A DNA stretch of 64,000 nucleotides from assembly GCA_036374835.1 (NCBI GenBank), contig DASUTB010000069.1, forward strand, positions 6,142-70,141, in the 5' to 3' direction. Within the stretch, counting starts at the first letter, position 1. Each line of letters begins with the position of its first letter. The position numbers were made by a program, and so were the translations under genes. Below the pieces are notes generated by a model that was given only the letters and a program-made list of their open reading frames with translations, was not told the origin of the DNA and made no database searches. The stretch comes from DASUTB01 sp036374835. GTDB taxonomy: Bacteria; Actinomycetota; Actinomycetes; Jiangellales; Jiangellaceae. Shown here one piece after another: positions 17,747 to 26,067 of the stretch.

Positions 17747-17759
17747 CGAACACTGTTCG
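17747..17759. promoter_or_regulatory. Candidate TetR operator
   Basis: CGAACACTGTTCG is a perfect 13-base palindrome lying 25 bases upstream of the TetR start and about 160 bases upstream of ribF. It differs from the actinobacterial LexA box by a one-base shorter spacer, so the TetR protein is the better candidate ligand. Confidence 0.55.
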
Positions 17760-17875
17760 TATCAGCATGCTCCGACTCGGCCCGCCGTGTCAACCGGTGA
17801 ACCGACAGACCTGGCCAAGGGGTAGGTTCGGCATGTCGATGAACAGGCCCTGCCAAGCCACGCTCAGTGGCGACG

Positions 17876-17881
17876 TAGGCT
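17876..17881 (+). promoter_or_regulatory. Possible -10 box for ribF
   Basis: TAGGCT lies 36 bases upstream of the ribF GTG, allowing a short leader that contains the ribosome site GGTAGGAG. No clear -35 box is visible. Confidence 0.35.
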
Positions 17882-17917
17882 GGCCCCGGCCCCCAGCAGA
17901 GATGGGTAGGAGTACAG

Positions 17918-18865
17918 GTGAGCGTGTGGCTGTCACCGTCCGAGGTGCCCGAGGCTCTCGGCCGCACTGTCGTCACGGTCGGTGTGTTCGACGGCGTGCA
18001 TCGCGGGCATCAGGCGGTGATCGGTCGTGCCGACGAGATGGCGCGCGCGCTGCGCGTGCCGCTGGTGGCGGTGACGTTCGACCCGAACCCGATCGCGGTA
18101 CTCCGGCCGGACGCCGCACCGCCCGCTCTGACCACGCTGCCGCGCCGGATCGAACTGTTGACCCAAGCTGGTGTCGACTACGTACTGGTGCTTCGGTTCG
18201 ACAAGGAGCGCGCCCAGCAGGAGGCGGCGGACTTCGTCGACGACGTTCTGGTGAGATCCCTCAGTGCGCAGGCGGTGGTGGTCGGCACCGACTTCCGCTT
18301 CGGCCACCGAGCCGCCGGCGACGTTGCGCTGCTGGAGACGTTGGGCCGTGAGCGAGACTTCACAGTCGTCCCCGTCGAGCCGGTCGGGGACGAAGCGACC
18401 GGCCGGTGGTCGTCCACGCGCATCCGCGAGCTGGTCGTAGCAGGGGATGTCGCCGCAGCCGCTGTGCCGCTCGGCAGGCCGTTCCGTGTGCAAGGGACGG
18501 TCGGCCGCGGTTCGAATCGTGGCAAGGACATGGGTTATCCGACCGCGAACCTGCCGGTCGACGAGGGCGATCTGGTCCCGGCCGACGGGGTGTACGCCGG
18601 CTGGCTCTTCCGGCTCGGAAAGCAGCACCCGAAACGGATGCCGGCGGCGATCTCGGTCGGTACCAACCCGACGTTCGGTGGAACGCAGCGCACCGTCGAG
18701 CCGCACGTCCTGGACCGCGACGATCTCGACCTGTACGGCGCGCCGGTGGCGATCGAGTTCGTGGAGCGGCTGCGTGATCAGGAGACGTTCGACTCCGCCG
18801 AGGCGCTCGCCGCGCAGATCGGCGCCGACGTCGAGCGGACCCGCGCCGTCCTGACCGGCCGATGA
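17918..18865 (+). CDS. ribF: Bifunctional riboflavin kinase / FAD synthetase
   Basis: A 315-residue enzyme converting riboflavin to FMN and then FAD. The N-terminal nucleotidyltransferase domain shows TVGVFDGVHRGHQAVIG and the segment WSSTRIRELVVAGDVAAAA; the C-terminal kinase domain shows NRGKDMGYPTANLP and AAISVGTNPTFGG. GTG start with GGTAGGAG upstream. It is transcribed in the same direction as truB but is separated from it by the three-gene TetR operon on the opposite strand. An inverted repeat follows its stop. Confidence 0.95.
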   Translation: MSVWLSPSEVPEALGRTVVTVGVFDGVHRGHQAVIGRADEMARALRVPLVAVTFDPNPIAVLRPDAAPPALTTLPRRIELLTQAGVDYVLVLRFDKERAQQEAADFVDDVLVRSLSAQAVVVGTDFRFGHRAAGDVALLETLGRERDFTVVPVEPVGDEATGRWSSTRIRELVVAGDVAAAAVPLGRPFRVQGTVGRGSNRGKDMGYPTANLPVDEGDLVPADGVYAGWLFRLGKQHPKRMPAAISVGTNPTFGGTQRTVEPHVLDRDDLDLYGAPVAIEFVERLRDQETFDSAEALAAQIGADVERTRAVLTGR

Positions 18866-18866
18866 G

Positions 18867-18906
18867 CGGGTCGCGCACGTTGACGGTTGGTACGGTTAGC
18901 GACCCG
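18867..18906 (+). terminator. Inverted repeat after ribF
   Basis: CGGGTCGC (18867-18874) pairs perfectly with GCGACCCG (18899-18906) around a 24-base loop, starting one base after the ribF stop. No T-run follows, so it may be an inefficient terminator or an mRNA 3' stem. Confidence 0.5.
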
Positions 18907-18919
18907 TCGACGCGTCGTT

Positions 18920-18952
18920 AAGCACTACGAGACGTCGTTTACGTGATCATTC
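18920..18952 (-). repeat. Dispersed element, partial copy R9
   Basis: On the minus strand it reads CGAATGATCACGTAAACGAC, with TAACG 29 bases after the T of TGA. Copy R2 at 23157 shares both features, so R2 and R9 form a subgroup. It lies between ribF and rpsO and is not a stop codon. Confidence 0.45.
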
Positions 18953-19010
18953 GAAGGGATGGCGGGGTAGGAGCGATTACGCGGATTACGCCTGCCAGGC
19001 ACTGCGCTGG

Positions 19011-19016
19011 TACTCT
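19011..19016 (+). promoter_or_regulatory. Possible -10 box for rpsO
   Basis: TACTCT lies about 90 bases before the rpsO start in the 240-base ribF-rpsO gap. No convincing -35 box is seen. The leader between them is GC-rich (CCCGGTGAAACGGCCCGGG) and could fold, perhaps for S15 autoregulation. Confidence 0.35.
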
Positions 19017-19105
19017 AGGTGCGCCGTAGAGCGGCCGCGGATTCCAGAGAGCCCCGGTGAAACGGCCCGGGAGCGCCGCGCAGCGAAAAGGATCAAAGGA
19101 GCCTC

Positions 19106-19375
19106 GTGTCGATCGATACTGCCACCAAAGAAAAGATCATCGCCGAACACGGCCGGGCCGAAGGAGACACCGGGTCCCCAGAAGTCCAGATCGCGCTGTT
19201 GACGCACAGCATCAACCACCTCACCGAGCACCTCAAGGTGCACCAACACGACCACCACAGCCGCCGCGGGCTGCTGCTTCAGGTCGGTAAGCGCAAGCGT
19301 CTGCTGAAGTACCTGCAGGACACCGACATCGACGGGTACCGTGCGCTTATCAAGAAGCTCGGGATCCGCGGATGA
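19106..19375 (+). CDS. rpsO: 30S ribosomal protein S15
   Basis: An 89-residue ribosomal protein that binds the 16S central domain. The full family sequence is present (GSPEVQIALLTHSINHLTEHLKVHQHDHHSRRGLL, then KRKRLLKYLQ). GTG start with AAAGGAG six bases upstream. As is usual it precedes pnp, but a terminator and a 254-base gap separate the two here. Confidence 0.97.
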   Translation: MSIDTATKEKIIAEHGRAEGDTGSPEVQIALLTHSINHLTEHLKVHQHDHHSRRGLLLQVGKRKRLLKYLQDTDIDGYRALIKKLGIRG

Positions 19376-19390
19376 GGTAGCGACGTAACG

Positions 19391-19430
19391 GAGCGGCCAC
19401 TCGCCAAGCGCGGGTGCCGCTCTTTCGTTT
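19391..19430 (+). terminator. Rho-independent-like terminator after rpsO
   Basis: GAGCGGC (19391-19397) pairs with GCCGCTC (19416-19422), followed by TTTCGTTT. The stem with a T-rich tail is the clearest intrinsic terminator in the window and would separate most rpsO transcripts from pnp. Confidence 0.7.
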
Positions 19431-19629
19431 ACGTTGTGAATAATTGAATACACGCCCTAACAACGGGTGGCCGTCCGGAATGCACTGGCCATTCGACTTG
19501 GCCGGTCCTCGGTCGTGGCTTCCGGGATGCCAGGGGAAATCCATGGTGCCCCGGGCGCTTCCATCGAAGACCGGCACGACTCGCCGATGCCGCCCCGGTC
19601 AGCCATCCACGTACTAAGGAGGATGGCCC

Positions 19630-21831
19630 GTGACGGGTCCTCAGATTCACAGCGCCGAAGCCGTAATCGACAACGGCAGCTTCGGCACCCATACGGTCCG
19701 GTTCGAAACCGGTCAACTGGCCCGGCAGGCCGCCGGCTCAGTCACCGCGTATCTGGACGACGAGACCATGATGCTGTCGGCCACGACCGCGTCCAGGCAG
19801 CCCAAGGAGCACCTCGACTTCTTCCCGCTGACGATCGACGTCGAAGAGCGGATGTACGCGGCCGGGCGCATCCCCGGCTCGTTCTTCCGCCGTGAGGGGC
19901 GGCCGTCGGAGGACGCGATCCTCACCTGCCGGCTGACCGACCGCCCGCTGCGGCCGACGTTCGCGCACGGCCTGCGCAACGAGATCCAGGTGGTCATCAC
20001 GGTGCTGTCGCTGCACCCGGATCACCTGTACGACGTCGTTGCGATCAACGCGGCGTCGGCGTCCACCCAGGTCGGCGGGCTGCCGTTCGCCGGGCCGGTC
20101 GGCGCCGTCCGCGTCGCACTGATCGGTGACCAGTGGGTCGCCTTTCCCAACCATTCGCAGCTGTCCGATGCGGTCTTCGACATGGTCGTCGCCGGCCGGG
20201 TGCTGCCGGACGGCGACGTCGCGATCATGATGGTCGAGGCGGAGTCGACCGAGCACACCTGGCACCTGGTCCAGTCCGGCCGCACGGCACCGACCGAAGA
20301 GATCGTGGCACAGGGGCTGGAGGCCGCGAAGCCGTTCATCGCCACCTTGTGTAAGGCGCAGCAGGAGTTGGCCGACAAAGCTGAACCGCCGGCCGGCGAG
20401 TTCCCGGTCTATCTCGACTACACCGACGAGGTGTACGCCGCGGTCGAAAGCGCGGCCCGTGACGACCTCTCCCAGGCGCTGGCGATCGTCAGCAAGGGCG
20501 AGCGCGAGGCCCGGCTGGACGAGATCAAGACCGCCGTCCTGGAGAAGCTCGGCGACGAGACCGACCCGAAAGAGGCGTCGGCCGCATTCCGCTCGCTGAC
20601 CAAGCAGATGGTGCGCGAGCGGGTATTGCGGGACAACGTCCGGATCGACGGCCGCGGCCTGACCGACATCCGAACCCTCTCGGCCGAGGTCGGCCCGGTG
20701 CCCCGCGCCCACGGCTCGGCGCTGTTCGAGCGCGGCGAGACGCAGATCCTCGGCGTGAGCACGCTCAACATGCTCAGCCTCGAGCAGAAGCTCGATACGC
20801 TCTCGCCGGAGACGACCAAGCGCTACATGCACAACTACAACTTCCCTCCGTACTCGACCGGTGAGACCGGGCGGGTCGGTACGCCGAAGCGACGTGAGAT
20901 CGGCCACGGCGCGCTGGCCGAGCGTGCGCTCGTCCCGGTGCTCCCGTCGCGGGAGGAGTTCCCGTACGCGATCCGTCAGGTGTCCGAGGCGCTGGGTTCG
21001 AACGGCTCGACGTCGATGGGCTCGGTGTGCGCGTCCACGATGTCGCTGCTCAACGCGGGTGTGCCGCTGAAGGCGCCGGTGGCGGGCATCGCGATGGGCC
21101 TGATCTCAGGCGAGGTGGATGGTAAGACCGAGTACGTCACGCTGACCGACATCCTCGGCGCCGAGGACGCGTTCGGCGACATGGACTTCAAGGTCGCCGG
21201 CACACGTGAGTTCGTCACCGCGCTCCAGCTCGACACCAAGCTGGACGGCATCCCCGCCAACGTGCTCGGCAACGCGCTGCAGCAGGCCCGGGCCGCGCGG
21301 ATGACGATTCTCGACGTCATGGCCGAGGCGATCTCCGAGCCGGACGAGATGAGCCCGTACGCGCCACGCATCATCTCGATCAAGATTCCGACCGACCAGA
21401 TCGGTGCGGTGATCGGACCGAAGGGCAAGGTCATCAACCAGATCCAGGAAGACACCGGCGCCGAGATCACCATCGAGGACGACGGCACGATCTACATCGG
21501 CGCGGCGGACGGTCCGTCCGCCGAAGCCGCCCGGACCGAGATCAACGCGATCGCCAACCCGACGATGCCGGAAGTCGGCGAGCGCTACCTCGGCACGGTC
21601 GTGAAGACGACGAGCTTCGGCGCGTTCGTCTCGCTGCTGCCGGGCAAGGACGGCCTGGTGCACATCTCGAAGCTGCGCGCGCTGGCCGGCGGCAAGCGGG
21701 TCGAGAGCGTGGACGACGTCGTCGAGGTCGGGCAGAAGCTGCAGGTCGAGATCACCGAGATCGACGACCGCGGCAAGCTGTCGCTGACCCCGGTGATCGA
21801 GGAAGAGACCGCGGAGTCCGGCGCTCAGTGA
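19630..21831 (+). CDS. pnp: Polyribonucleotide nucleotidyltransferase (PNPase)
   Basis: A 733-residue phosphorolytic 3'-5' exoribonuclease. Two RNase PH domains are visible (the first around YLDDETMMLSATTASRQPKEH, the second around RAHGSALFERGETQILGV and GSNGSTSMGSVCASTMSLLNAGVP), then a KH domain (IGAVIGPKGKVINQIQEDTG) and an S1 domain (GTVVKTTSFGAFVSLLPGKDG). GTG start with AAGGAGG upstream. Its stop overlaps the start of the M16 protease gene (GTGA), so the two are coupled. Confidence 0.96.
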   Translation: MTGPQIHSAEAVIDNGSFGTHTVRFETGQLARQAAGSVTAYLDDETMMLSATTASRQPKEHLDFFPLTIDVEERMYAAGRIPGSFFRREGRPSEDAILTCRLTDRPLRPTFAHGLRNEIQVVITVLSLHPDHLYDVVAINAASASTQVGGLPFAGPVGAVRVALIGDQWVAFPNHSQLSDAVFDMVVAGRVLPDGDVAIMMVEAESTEHTWHLVQSGRTAPTEEIVAQGLEAAKPFIATLCKAQQELADKAEPPAGEFPVYLDYTDEVYAAVESAARDDLSQALAIVSKGEREARLDEIKTAVLEKLGDETDPKEASAAFRSLTKQMVRERVLRDNVRIDGRGLTDIRTLSAEVGPVPRAHGSALFERGETQILGVSTLNMLSLEQKLDTLSPETTKRYMHNYNFPPYSTGETGRVGTPKRREIGHGALAERALVPVLPSREEFPYAIRQVSEALGSNGSTSMGSVCASTMSLLNAGVPLKAPVAGIAMGLISGEVDGKTEYVTLTDILGAEDAFGDMDFKVAGTREFVTALQLDTKLDGIPANVLGNALQQARAARMTILDVMAEAISEPDEMSPYAPRIISIKIPTDQIGAVIGPKGKVINQIQEDTGAEITIEDDGTIYIGAADGPSAEAARTEINAIANPTMPEVGERYLGTVVKTTSFGAFVSLLPGKDGLVHISKLRALAGGKRVESVDDVVEVGQKLQVEITEIDDRGKLSLTPVIEEETAESGAQ

Positions 21832-23150
21832 GGGATGCGATAACCGAGACCCTGCTTGACGAGGACGGCGGCGGCACGATTCGCCGCTCCGTCCTCCCGG
21901 GCGGACTACGGGTGATCACCGAGTCGATCCCGGCCGTGCGCTCGGTCGCGTTCGGCATCTGGGTCGGCGTCGGGTCGCGGGACGAGAAGCCGTCCCAGGC
22001 CGGCGCTTCGCACTACCTCGAACACCTACTGTTCAAGGGGACGAAGCGCCGATCGGCGATGGACATCTCCGCGGCCATCGAGTCGGTCGGCGGCGATATC
22101 AACGCGTTCACGTCCAAAGAGTTCACCTGCTACTACGCGCGCGTGCTCGACCGGGACCTGCCGGTCGCGGTGGATGTGGTCAGCGACATGGTGACGTCCT
22201 CGCTGATCCGCTCGGCGGACATCGAGGCCGAACGGGACGTCGTGCTCGAGGAGATCTCGATGCGCGACGACGATCCGTCCGACGCGGTGCACGACCTTGT
22301 GGCCGAGCGGCTCTGGGGCGACGTGCCCCTGGGCCGTCCGATCCTCGGCACCGCCGAGCGGATTCGGGCGATGTCACGGGACACGATCGCGCGCTACTAC
22401 AAACGGCTGTACCGCCCGGAGAAGATGGTGGTCGCCGTAGCCGGGTCGCTCGATCACGACGAGGTCGTGCGGCTCGTCGGGGAGGCGTTCACCCGCGCCG
22501 GCATGCTCGACGGTTCAGGTGAGCCGGATCCGCCTCGTGTCGGCGGCCGAGGGCCCGCCGCGCGCGGCGGTGTGTCGCTGCTCGATCGGCCGACCGAGCA
22601 GGCGAACCTCGTGTTGGCGATGCCCGGACTCGCCCGCACCGACGAGCGCCGGTACGCGCTCGGCGCCCTCAACGCCGTGCTCGGCGGCGGTATGTCGTCC
22701 CGGTTGTTCCAGGAGGTCCGCGAGAAGCGCGGCCTCGCCTACTCGGTGTACTCGTACGCCTCGCAGTTCGCCGATGCGGGGCTGCTCGGCGTGTACGTCG
22801 GCTGCCAGCCACAGAAGGTCGACCAGGTGCTTTCACTGTGCCGCGAAACGGTCGGCAAGGTCGCATCCAAGGGGATCACTGATGACGAACTGGCGCGGGC
22901 GAAGGGTCAGGCGCGCGGTTCGCTGGTGCTCGGGCTCGAGGACACCGGCTCGCGGATGTCCCGGCTGGGCAAAGCCGAGCTCGTCTACACCGAGCTGACC
23001 TCGATCGACGACCTGTTGTCGCGCATCGACGCGGTGACGCCGGACGATGTTCGCGACTTGGCGGCGTCCGTGCTCGCGGCGGCGCCGGCGCTGGCGGTCG
23101 TCGGACCGTTCGACGACCCGTCCCGATTCGACCGAGCCATCGCCGGCTAG
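21828..23150 (+). CDS. M16 family zinc metallopeptidase
   Basis: A 440-residue single-unit pitrilysin/insulinase-type protease. The inverted zinc motif HYLEH (His62, Glu65, His66) is intact, with the distal Glu expected in AERDVVLEEISM. The C-terminal inactive half follows with VREKRGLAYSVYSY. The gene is coupled to pnp by a four-base overlap, the conserved actinobacterial arrangement (PepR in mycobacteria). The substrate is unknown; mitochondrial-processing-peptidase-like activity is possible by homology. Confidence 0.92.
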   Translation: MRDAITETLLDEDGGGTIRRSVLPGGLRVITESIPAVRSVAFGIWVGVGSRDEKPSQAGASHYLEHLLFKGTKRRSAMDISAAIESVGGDINAFTSKEFTCYYARVLDRDLPVAVDVVSDMVTSSLIRSADIEAERDVVLEEISMRDDDPSDAVHDLVAERLWGDVPLGRPILGTAERIRAMSRDTIARYYKRLYRPEKMVVAVAGSLDHDEVVRLVGEAFTRAGMLDGSGEPDPPRVGGRGPAARGGVSLLDRPTEQANLVLAMPGLARTDERRYALGALNAVLGGGMSSRLFQEVREKRGLAYSVYSYASQFADAGLLGVYVGCQPQKVDQVLSLCRETVGKVASKGITDDELARAKGQARGSLVLGLEDTGSRMSRLGKAELVYTELTSIDDLLSRIDAVTPDDVRDLAASVLAAAPALAVVGPFDDPSRFDRAIAG

Positions 23151-23155
23151 CCACG

Positions 23156-23205
23156 ACAGAATGATCACGTAAACGACCCCTGGGGATGCCTAACGTCCCG
23201 TTGAC
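23156..23205 (+). repeat. Dispersed element, partial copy R2
   Basis: CAGAATGATCACGTAAACGA starts eight bases after the M16 protease stop; TAACG follows 29 bases after the T of TGA. It shares a 16-base TGATCACGTAAACGAC block with R9. The second half of the full element is degenerate. Confidence 0.5.
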
Positions 23206-23267
23206 CAGTCGCGAACCGTTACAACGGGATGCACGTCCGTGACCGCTTCTCAGGCAGACTGGGCGCC

Positions 23268-24014
23268 ATGACGACACGAGTCTCAGTGATCGGTGCGGCG
23301 GGCCGGATGGGCAGTGAGGTGTGCCGCGCGGTGGAGGCGGCCCGCGACCTGGACCTGGTGGGCAAGTTCGACGTGGACGACGACCTCGGCGATCTCGGGG
23401 GCGCGGATGTCGTCGTCGAGTTCACCGTCCCGGCGGCGACCGCCGGCAACGTGCTGTACTGCGTCAAACGTGGCATTCACACGGTCGTCGGCACGACCGG
23501 CTGGACCGATGAGCGGCTCGACGAGGTGCGCTTCGCGCTCGACACCAGCCCGGGCACCGGAGTGCTGATCGCACCGAACTTCGCGGTCGGTGCGGTGCTG
23601 ATGATGCATTTCGCCGCCCAGGCCGCCCGGTTCTACGAAAGCGCCGAGGTCATCGAACTGCACCACCCGAACAAGGTGGACGCGCCGAGCGGGACGGCCG
23701 CCCGCACCGCGCGCCTGATCGCGGACGCGCGGGCGCAGGCCGGACTGCCGGCGGTGCCCGATGCGACCGAGACGTCGCTGGACGGCGCGCGGGGCGCATC
23801 GGTTGACGGCATTCATGTTCATTCGGTGCGGTTGCGCGGGCTCGTCGCGCATCAGGAGGTCGTCTTCGGCTCGGCCGGGGAGACGTTCACCATCCGTCAC
23901 GACTCGTTCGACCGGTCCTCGTTCATGCCGGGCGTGCTGCTCGGTGTCCGGCGGGTGGTCGAGACGCCCGGTCTGACCGTCGGCCTGGAATCCTTCCTCG
24001 GCCTTCCCGAATGA
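23268..24014 (+). CDS. dapB: 4-hydroxy-tetrahydrodipicolinate reductase
   Basis: A 248-residue enzyme of lysine and diaminopimelate synthesis. NAD(P)H-binding loop VIGAAGRMGSEV at the N-terminus, catalytic segment ELHHPNKVDAPSGTA and the C-terminal FMPGVLLGVRRV region are present. The ATG at 23268 fits the family length; an in-frame start 39 bases earlier would add an atypical extension. The protein ends in LPE followed by a TGA that belongs to repeat element R4. Its pathway partner dapA lies at 31670. Confidence 0.95.
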   Translation: MTTRVSVIGAAGRMGSEVCRAVEAARDLDLVGKFDVDDDLGDLGGADVVVEFTVPAATAGNVLYCVKRGIHTVVGTTGWTDERLDEVRFALDTSPGTGVLIAPNFAVGAVLMMHFAAQAARFYESAEVIELHHPNKVDAPSGTAARTARLIADARAQAGLPAVPDATETSLDGARGASVDGIHVHSVRLRGLVAHQEVVFGSAGETFTIRHDSFDRSSFMPGVLLGVRRVVETPGLTVGLESFLGLPE

Positions 24015-24064
24015 CCATGTTCGGCACCCATTCCCCGCCCAAACCACGTCTACTGACCCCGCAT
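24007..24064 (+). repeat. Dispersed element, full copy R4
   Basis: Begins CCGAATGACCATGTTCGGCA; the TGA at 24012-24014 is the dapB stop codon. AAACCAC follows at +29 and TACTGACCCC at +39 from the T of TGA. It forms an inverted pair with R5; the two share GGCACCC, TT, CCCGCCCAAACCACG and differ at only a few sites. The pair brackets the next two genes. Confidence 0.7.
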
Positions 24065-24121
24065 TGGACCCAATAGCCGAGCAGGGCCGAGTCCTCAAGC
24101 GCACCGGTTACCGTAGGCTCC

Positions 24122-24721
24122 ATGCTGTTCCAGAAGCGCTTCTGGGCTGGGCTGGCGGACGGGACGATCACCGTCGCGTTCCGGCGCTGGCAACGCCCGC
24201 GGGTGGTCGCGGGACGGTCGTACCGGGCGCCGGGCGTGATCCTCGATGTCGTCGCCGTGACCGAGGTGGACGCCGCCACGATCAGTGATGACGACGCCCG
24301 GGCGGCGGGTTTTCCGGACGCTGCGTCGCTTCGAGCCGACCTGACCGGCGACACCGCGCTGCCGGTCTACCGAATCGACTTCACCCGGTCGGCGCGTCCC
24401 GATCCACGCGCCGAACTGGCCGCGAGCGACGATCTCGATGACGCCGATATCGCCGAGATCGACAAACGACTCGACCGGTTCGACCGGGCGAGCAGCAACG
24501 GGCCGTGGACCCGGCCGACGCTGCGGCTCATCGCCGAGCATCCGGCGCGCCGCGCCGGCGATCTTGCCGAGATGGTCGGGCGCGAGCGGGCGCCGTTCAA
24601 GCTGGACGTGCGAAAGCTGAAGAACCTCGGCCTGACCGAGAGCATGGACGTCGGATACCGGTTGTCGCCCCGCGGCACCGCCTACCTCGCGTCGCTCGGC
24701 TCCCGGGACGGCCCGACGTGA
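24122..24721 (+). CDS. Hypothetical protein, ASCH-like N-terminus with winged-helix-like C-terminus
   Basis: A 199-residue protein not firmly recognised. The first 65 residues (FQKRFWAGLADGTITVAFRR, then GVILDVVAVTEVDAATISD) look like a PUA/ASCH-type RNA-binding fold. Residues about 125-195 (TLRLIAEHPARRAGDLAEMV, KLDVRKLKNLGLTES, YRLSPRGTAYL) resemble a winged helix as in MarR-like regulators. A TACCGT box seven bases before the ATG suggests a leaderless transcript. Its last 40 bases overlap the end of the convergent DUF2461 gene. Confidence 0.65.
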   Translation: MLFQKRFWAGLADGTITVAFRRWQRPRVVAGRSYRAPGVILDVVAVTEVDAATISDDDARAAGFPDAASLRADLTGDTALPVYRIDFTRSARPDPRAELAASDDLDDADIAEIDKRLDRFDRASSNGPWTRPTLRLIAEHPARRAGDLAEMVGRERAPFKLDVRKLKNLGLTESMDVGYRLSPRGTAYLASLGSRDGPT

Positions 24722-25323
24722 TCGTCCAGCCACGCTCGGAGCGGCTCCATGTCGCGCCACGCGGCGGCGACGCGCTCAGCGGCCGTCGGTGTTGACAGCC
24801 AGTCCGCGGGGCCGAACTCGTGCCACGTGACCAGGGCCTTGTGGCGAAGCAGTTCGATGCGCGGATGGTCCGCGTCGTAGCCGCGCGGTTTGGTCTTGAG
24901 CCGTTCGCCGCCGATGGTGTATCCGTCCGAACGCAGGGCGGTCACCGTCGTTTCGAGCGCGGGGCCATGAGCGTCATCGTCCACCGCCTCCCGGTAGCGA
25001 GCCACTTGATCCGGACTCATCCGGTAGTAGCCCGTTGCGACGAACAGACCGGCCGCGCTCACGTGGAAATAATGCGGGCCCACCGTCGCGCCCTGCTGAG
25101 TCTTGTACGGACGCTTGTCCGCGGAGAATCGCAGGTCGCGATGCGGGCGGAAGAGATGCACGTCCCCGAACTCCGGTGCGAGCCGCTCGGCCAGTGCGGC
25201 GACCGGCGCCCGGACCGCGGTGTCGTAGACGTGTCTGTGCTCGGTCCAGTAGGTCTTGGTGTTGTCCGCCTCGAGGCCCTCGTAGAAGTCGAGCGCGGCG
25301 ACCGGGATGCCGTCAAAGGTCAT
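24682..25323 (-). CDS. DUF2461 (TIGR02453) family protein
   Basis: A 213-residue protein with the family landmarks FYEGLEADNTKTYWTEHRHVYD, FRPHRDLRFSADKRPYKTQQG and SAAGLFVATGYYRMSPDQ. DUF2461 proteins are widespread and uncharacterised. The gene overlaps the 3' end of the preceding hypothetical gene on the opposite strand by 40 bases. Both lie between the inverted repeat elements R4 and R5. Confidence 0.87.
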   Translation of the reverse strand: MTFDGIPVAALDFYEGLEADNTKTYWTEHRHVYDTAVRAPVAALAERLAPEFGDVHLFRPHRDLRFSADKRPYKTQQGATVGPHYFHVSAAGLFVATGYYRMSPDQVARYREAVDDDAHGPALETTVTALRSDGYTIGGERLKTKPRGYDADHPRIELLRHKALVTWHEFGPADWLSTPTAAERVAAAWRDMEPLRAWLDDHVGPSREPSDAR

Positions 25324-25397
25324 GACAGATCAGTATGCCGTCCCGCCCGAACGCCCGTCGGGCCATGGCGATCGGCGTTGCTCGGACTGCCCGCGCC

Positions 25398-25456
25398 ATA
25401 TGGGGTCTACAGGCGTGGTTTGGGCGGGAAACGGGTGCCAAACATGGTCATTCTGG
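25398..25456 (-). repeat. Dispersed element, full copy R5
   Basis: On the minus strand it begins CCAGAATGACCATGTTTGGC. Its TGA (25450-25448) is the stop codon of the GNAT gene. AAACCAC at +29 and TGTAGACCCC at +39 match the other full copies. Inside it GTTTGG can pair with CCAAAC. It is the inverted partner of R4. Confidence 0.7.
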
Positions 25457-25996
25457 GGTGAGGTTCGTGTGGAGGCGGACCTGACGGATCGTCGCCGTGC
25501 CGTCGCCGGTCAGGTCGAGCTCACGGTGCGCGCCATCCAGGATCCAGCCGGCGGGTTCGAGAAACGCGCGGAGGGCATCGTCCCCGACCACCTGCCAGAT
25601 CCGGGCCCGGGTGAATCTGTCGGCACGCAGCGTGTCGGCAACGGCGGACAGCAGCCGGGAACCGTGGCCGGACCGCAGGTGATCCGGGTCGACGTGAAAG
25701 GCGACGACCTCGCCGTCGCCTGCTTTGGCGTCGGGGTCGGGGGACGGCGCGGTGGCCGCGAACCCGACAACGGTGTTGCGCTCGAGCGCGACGAGCACTC
25801 GGTGCATGGCGCTCGGCGGTTTGGCGATGGCGTTGCGCCACTCGTCGGCGAACGCGTCGGCATCGATGGTGGCGAGCAGCGGGTCCGGCAGCACCGGCGC
25901 GTACGACTCACGCCACGCGCGGGCCTGGACGGATCCGATCGCGCCGGCGTCCGCGGCCATCGCGAGCCGCACGCTGCGGTCAGCTGTTGGTGCCAT
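25448..25996 (-). CDS. GNAT family N-acetyltransferase
   Basis: A 182-residue acetyltransferase starting at the ATG 25994-25996, where AAGGA lies eight bases upstream; an upstream in-frame start gives an unlikely extension. GNAT features are the N-terminal RLAMAADAGAIGSVQARAWRESY, and the acetyl-CoA loop FHVDPDHLRSGHGSRLL. It ends LTPE with a stop provided by element R5. It is divergent from paaA. A second GNAT gene at 53569 has a similar opening. The acceptor is unknown. Confidence 0.83.
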   Translation of the reverse strand: MAPTADRSVRLAMAADAGAIGSVQARAWRESYAPVLPDPLLATIDADAFADEWRNAIAKPPSAMHRVLVALERNTVVGFAATAPSPDPDAKAGDGEVVAFHVDPDHLRSGHGSRLLSAVADTLRADRFTRARIWQVVGDDALRAFLEPAGWILDGAHRELDLTGDGTATIRQVRLHTNLTPE

Positions 25997-26067
25997 CGTA
26001 TCGATCCTTGCAAACGAGCGGCCATCCTCGAACGGGAGGGCTTGTAACACCTGGCCGCAGCATCGGC

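Noticed and set aside
17747..17759. CGAACACTGTTCG as a LexA box
   Set aside because: The half-sites are separated by three bases, not four, and the outer T/A positions do not match; a TetR operator is more likely.
18866..19105. A small RNA or tRNA gene in the ribF-rpsO gap
   Set aside because: No cloverleaf or conserved RNA motif is visible; the gap is explained by a hairpin, element R9 and a leader.
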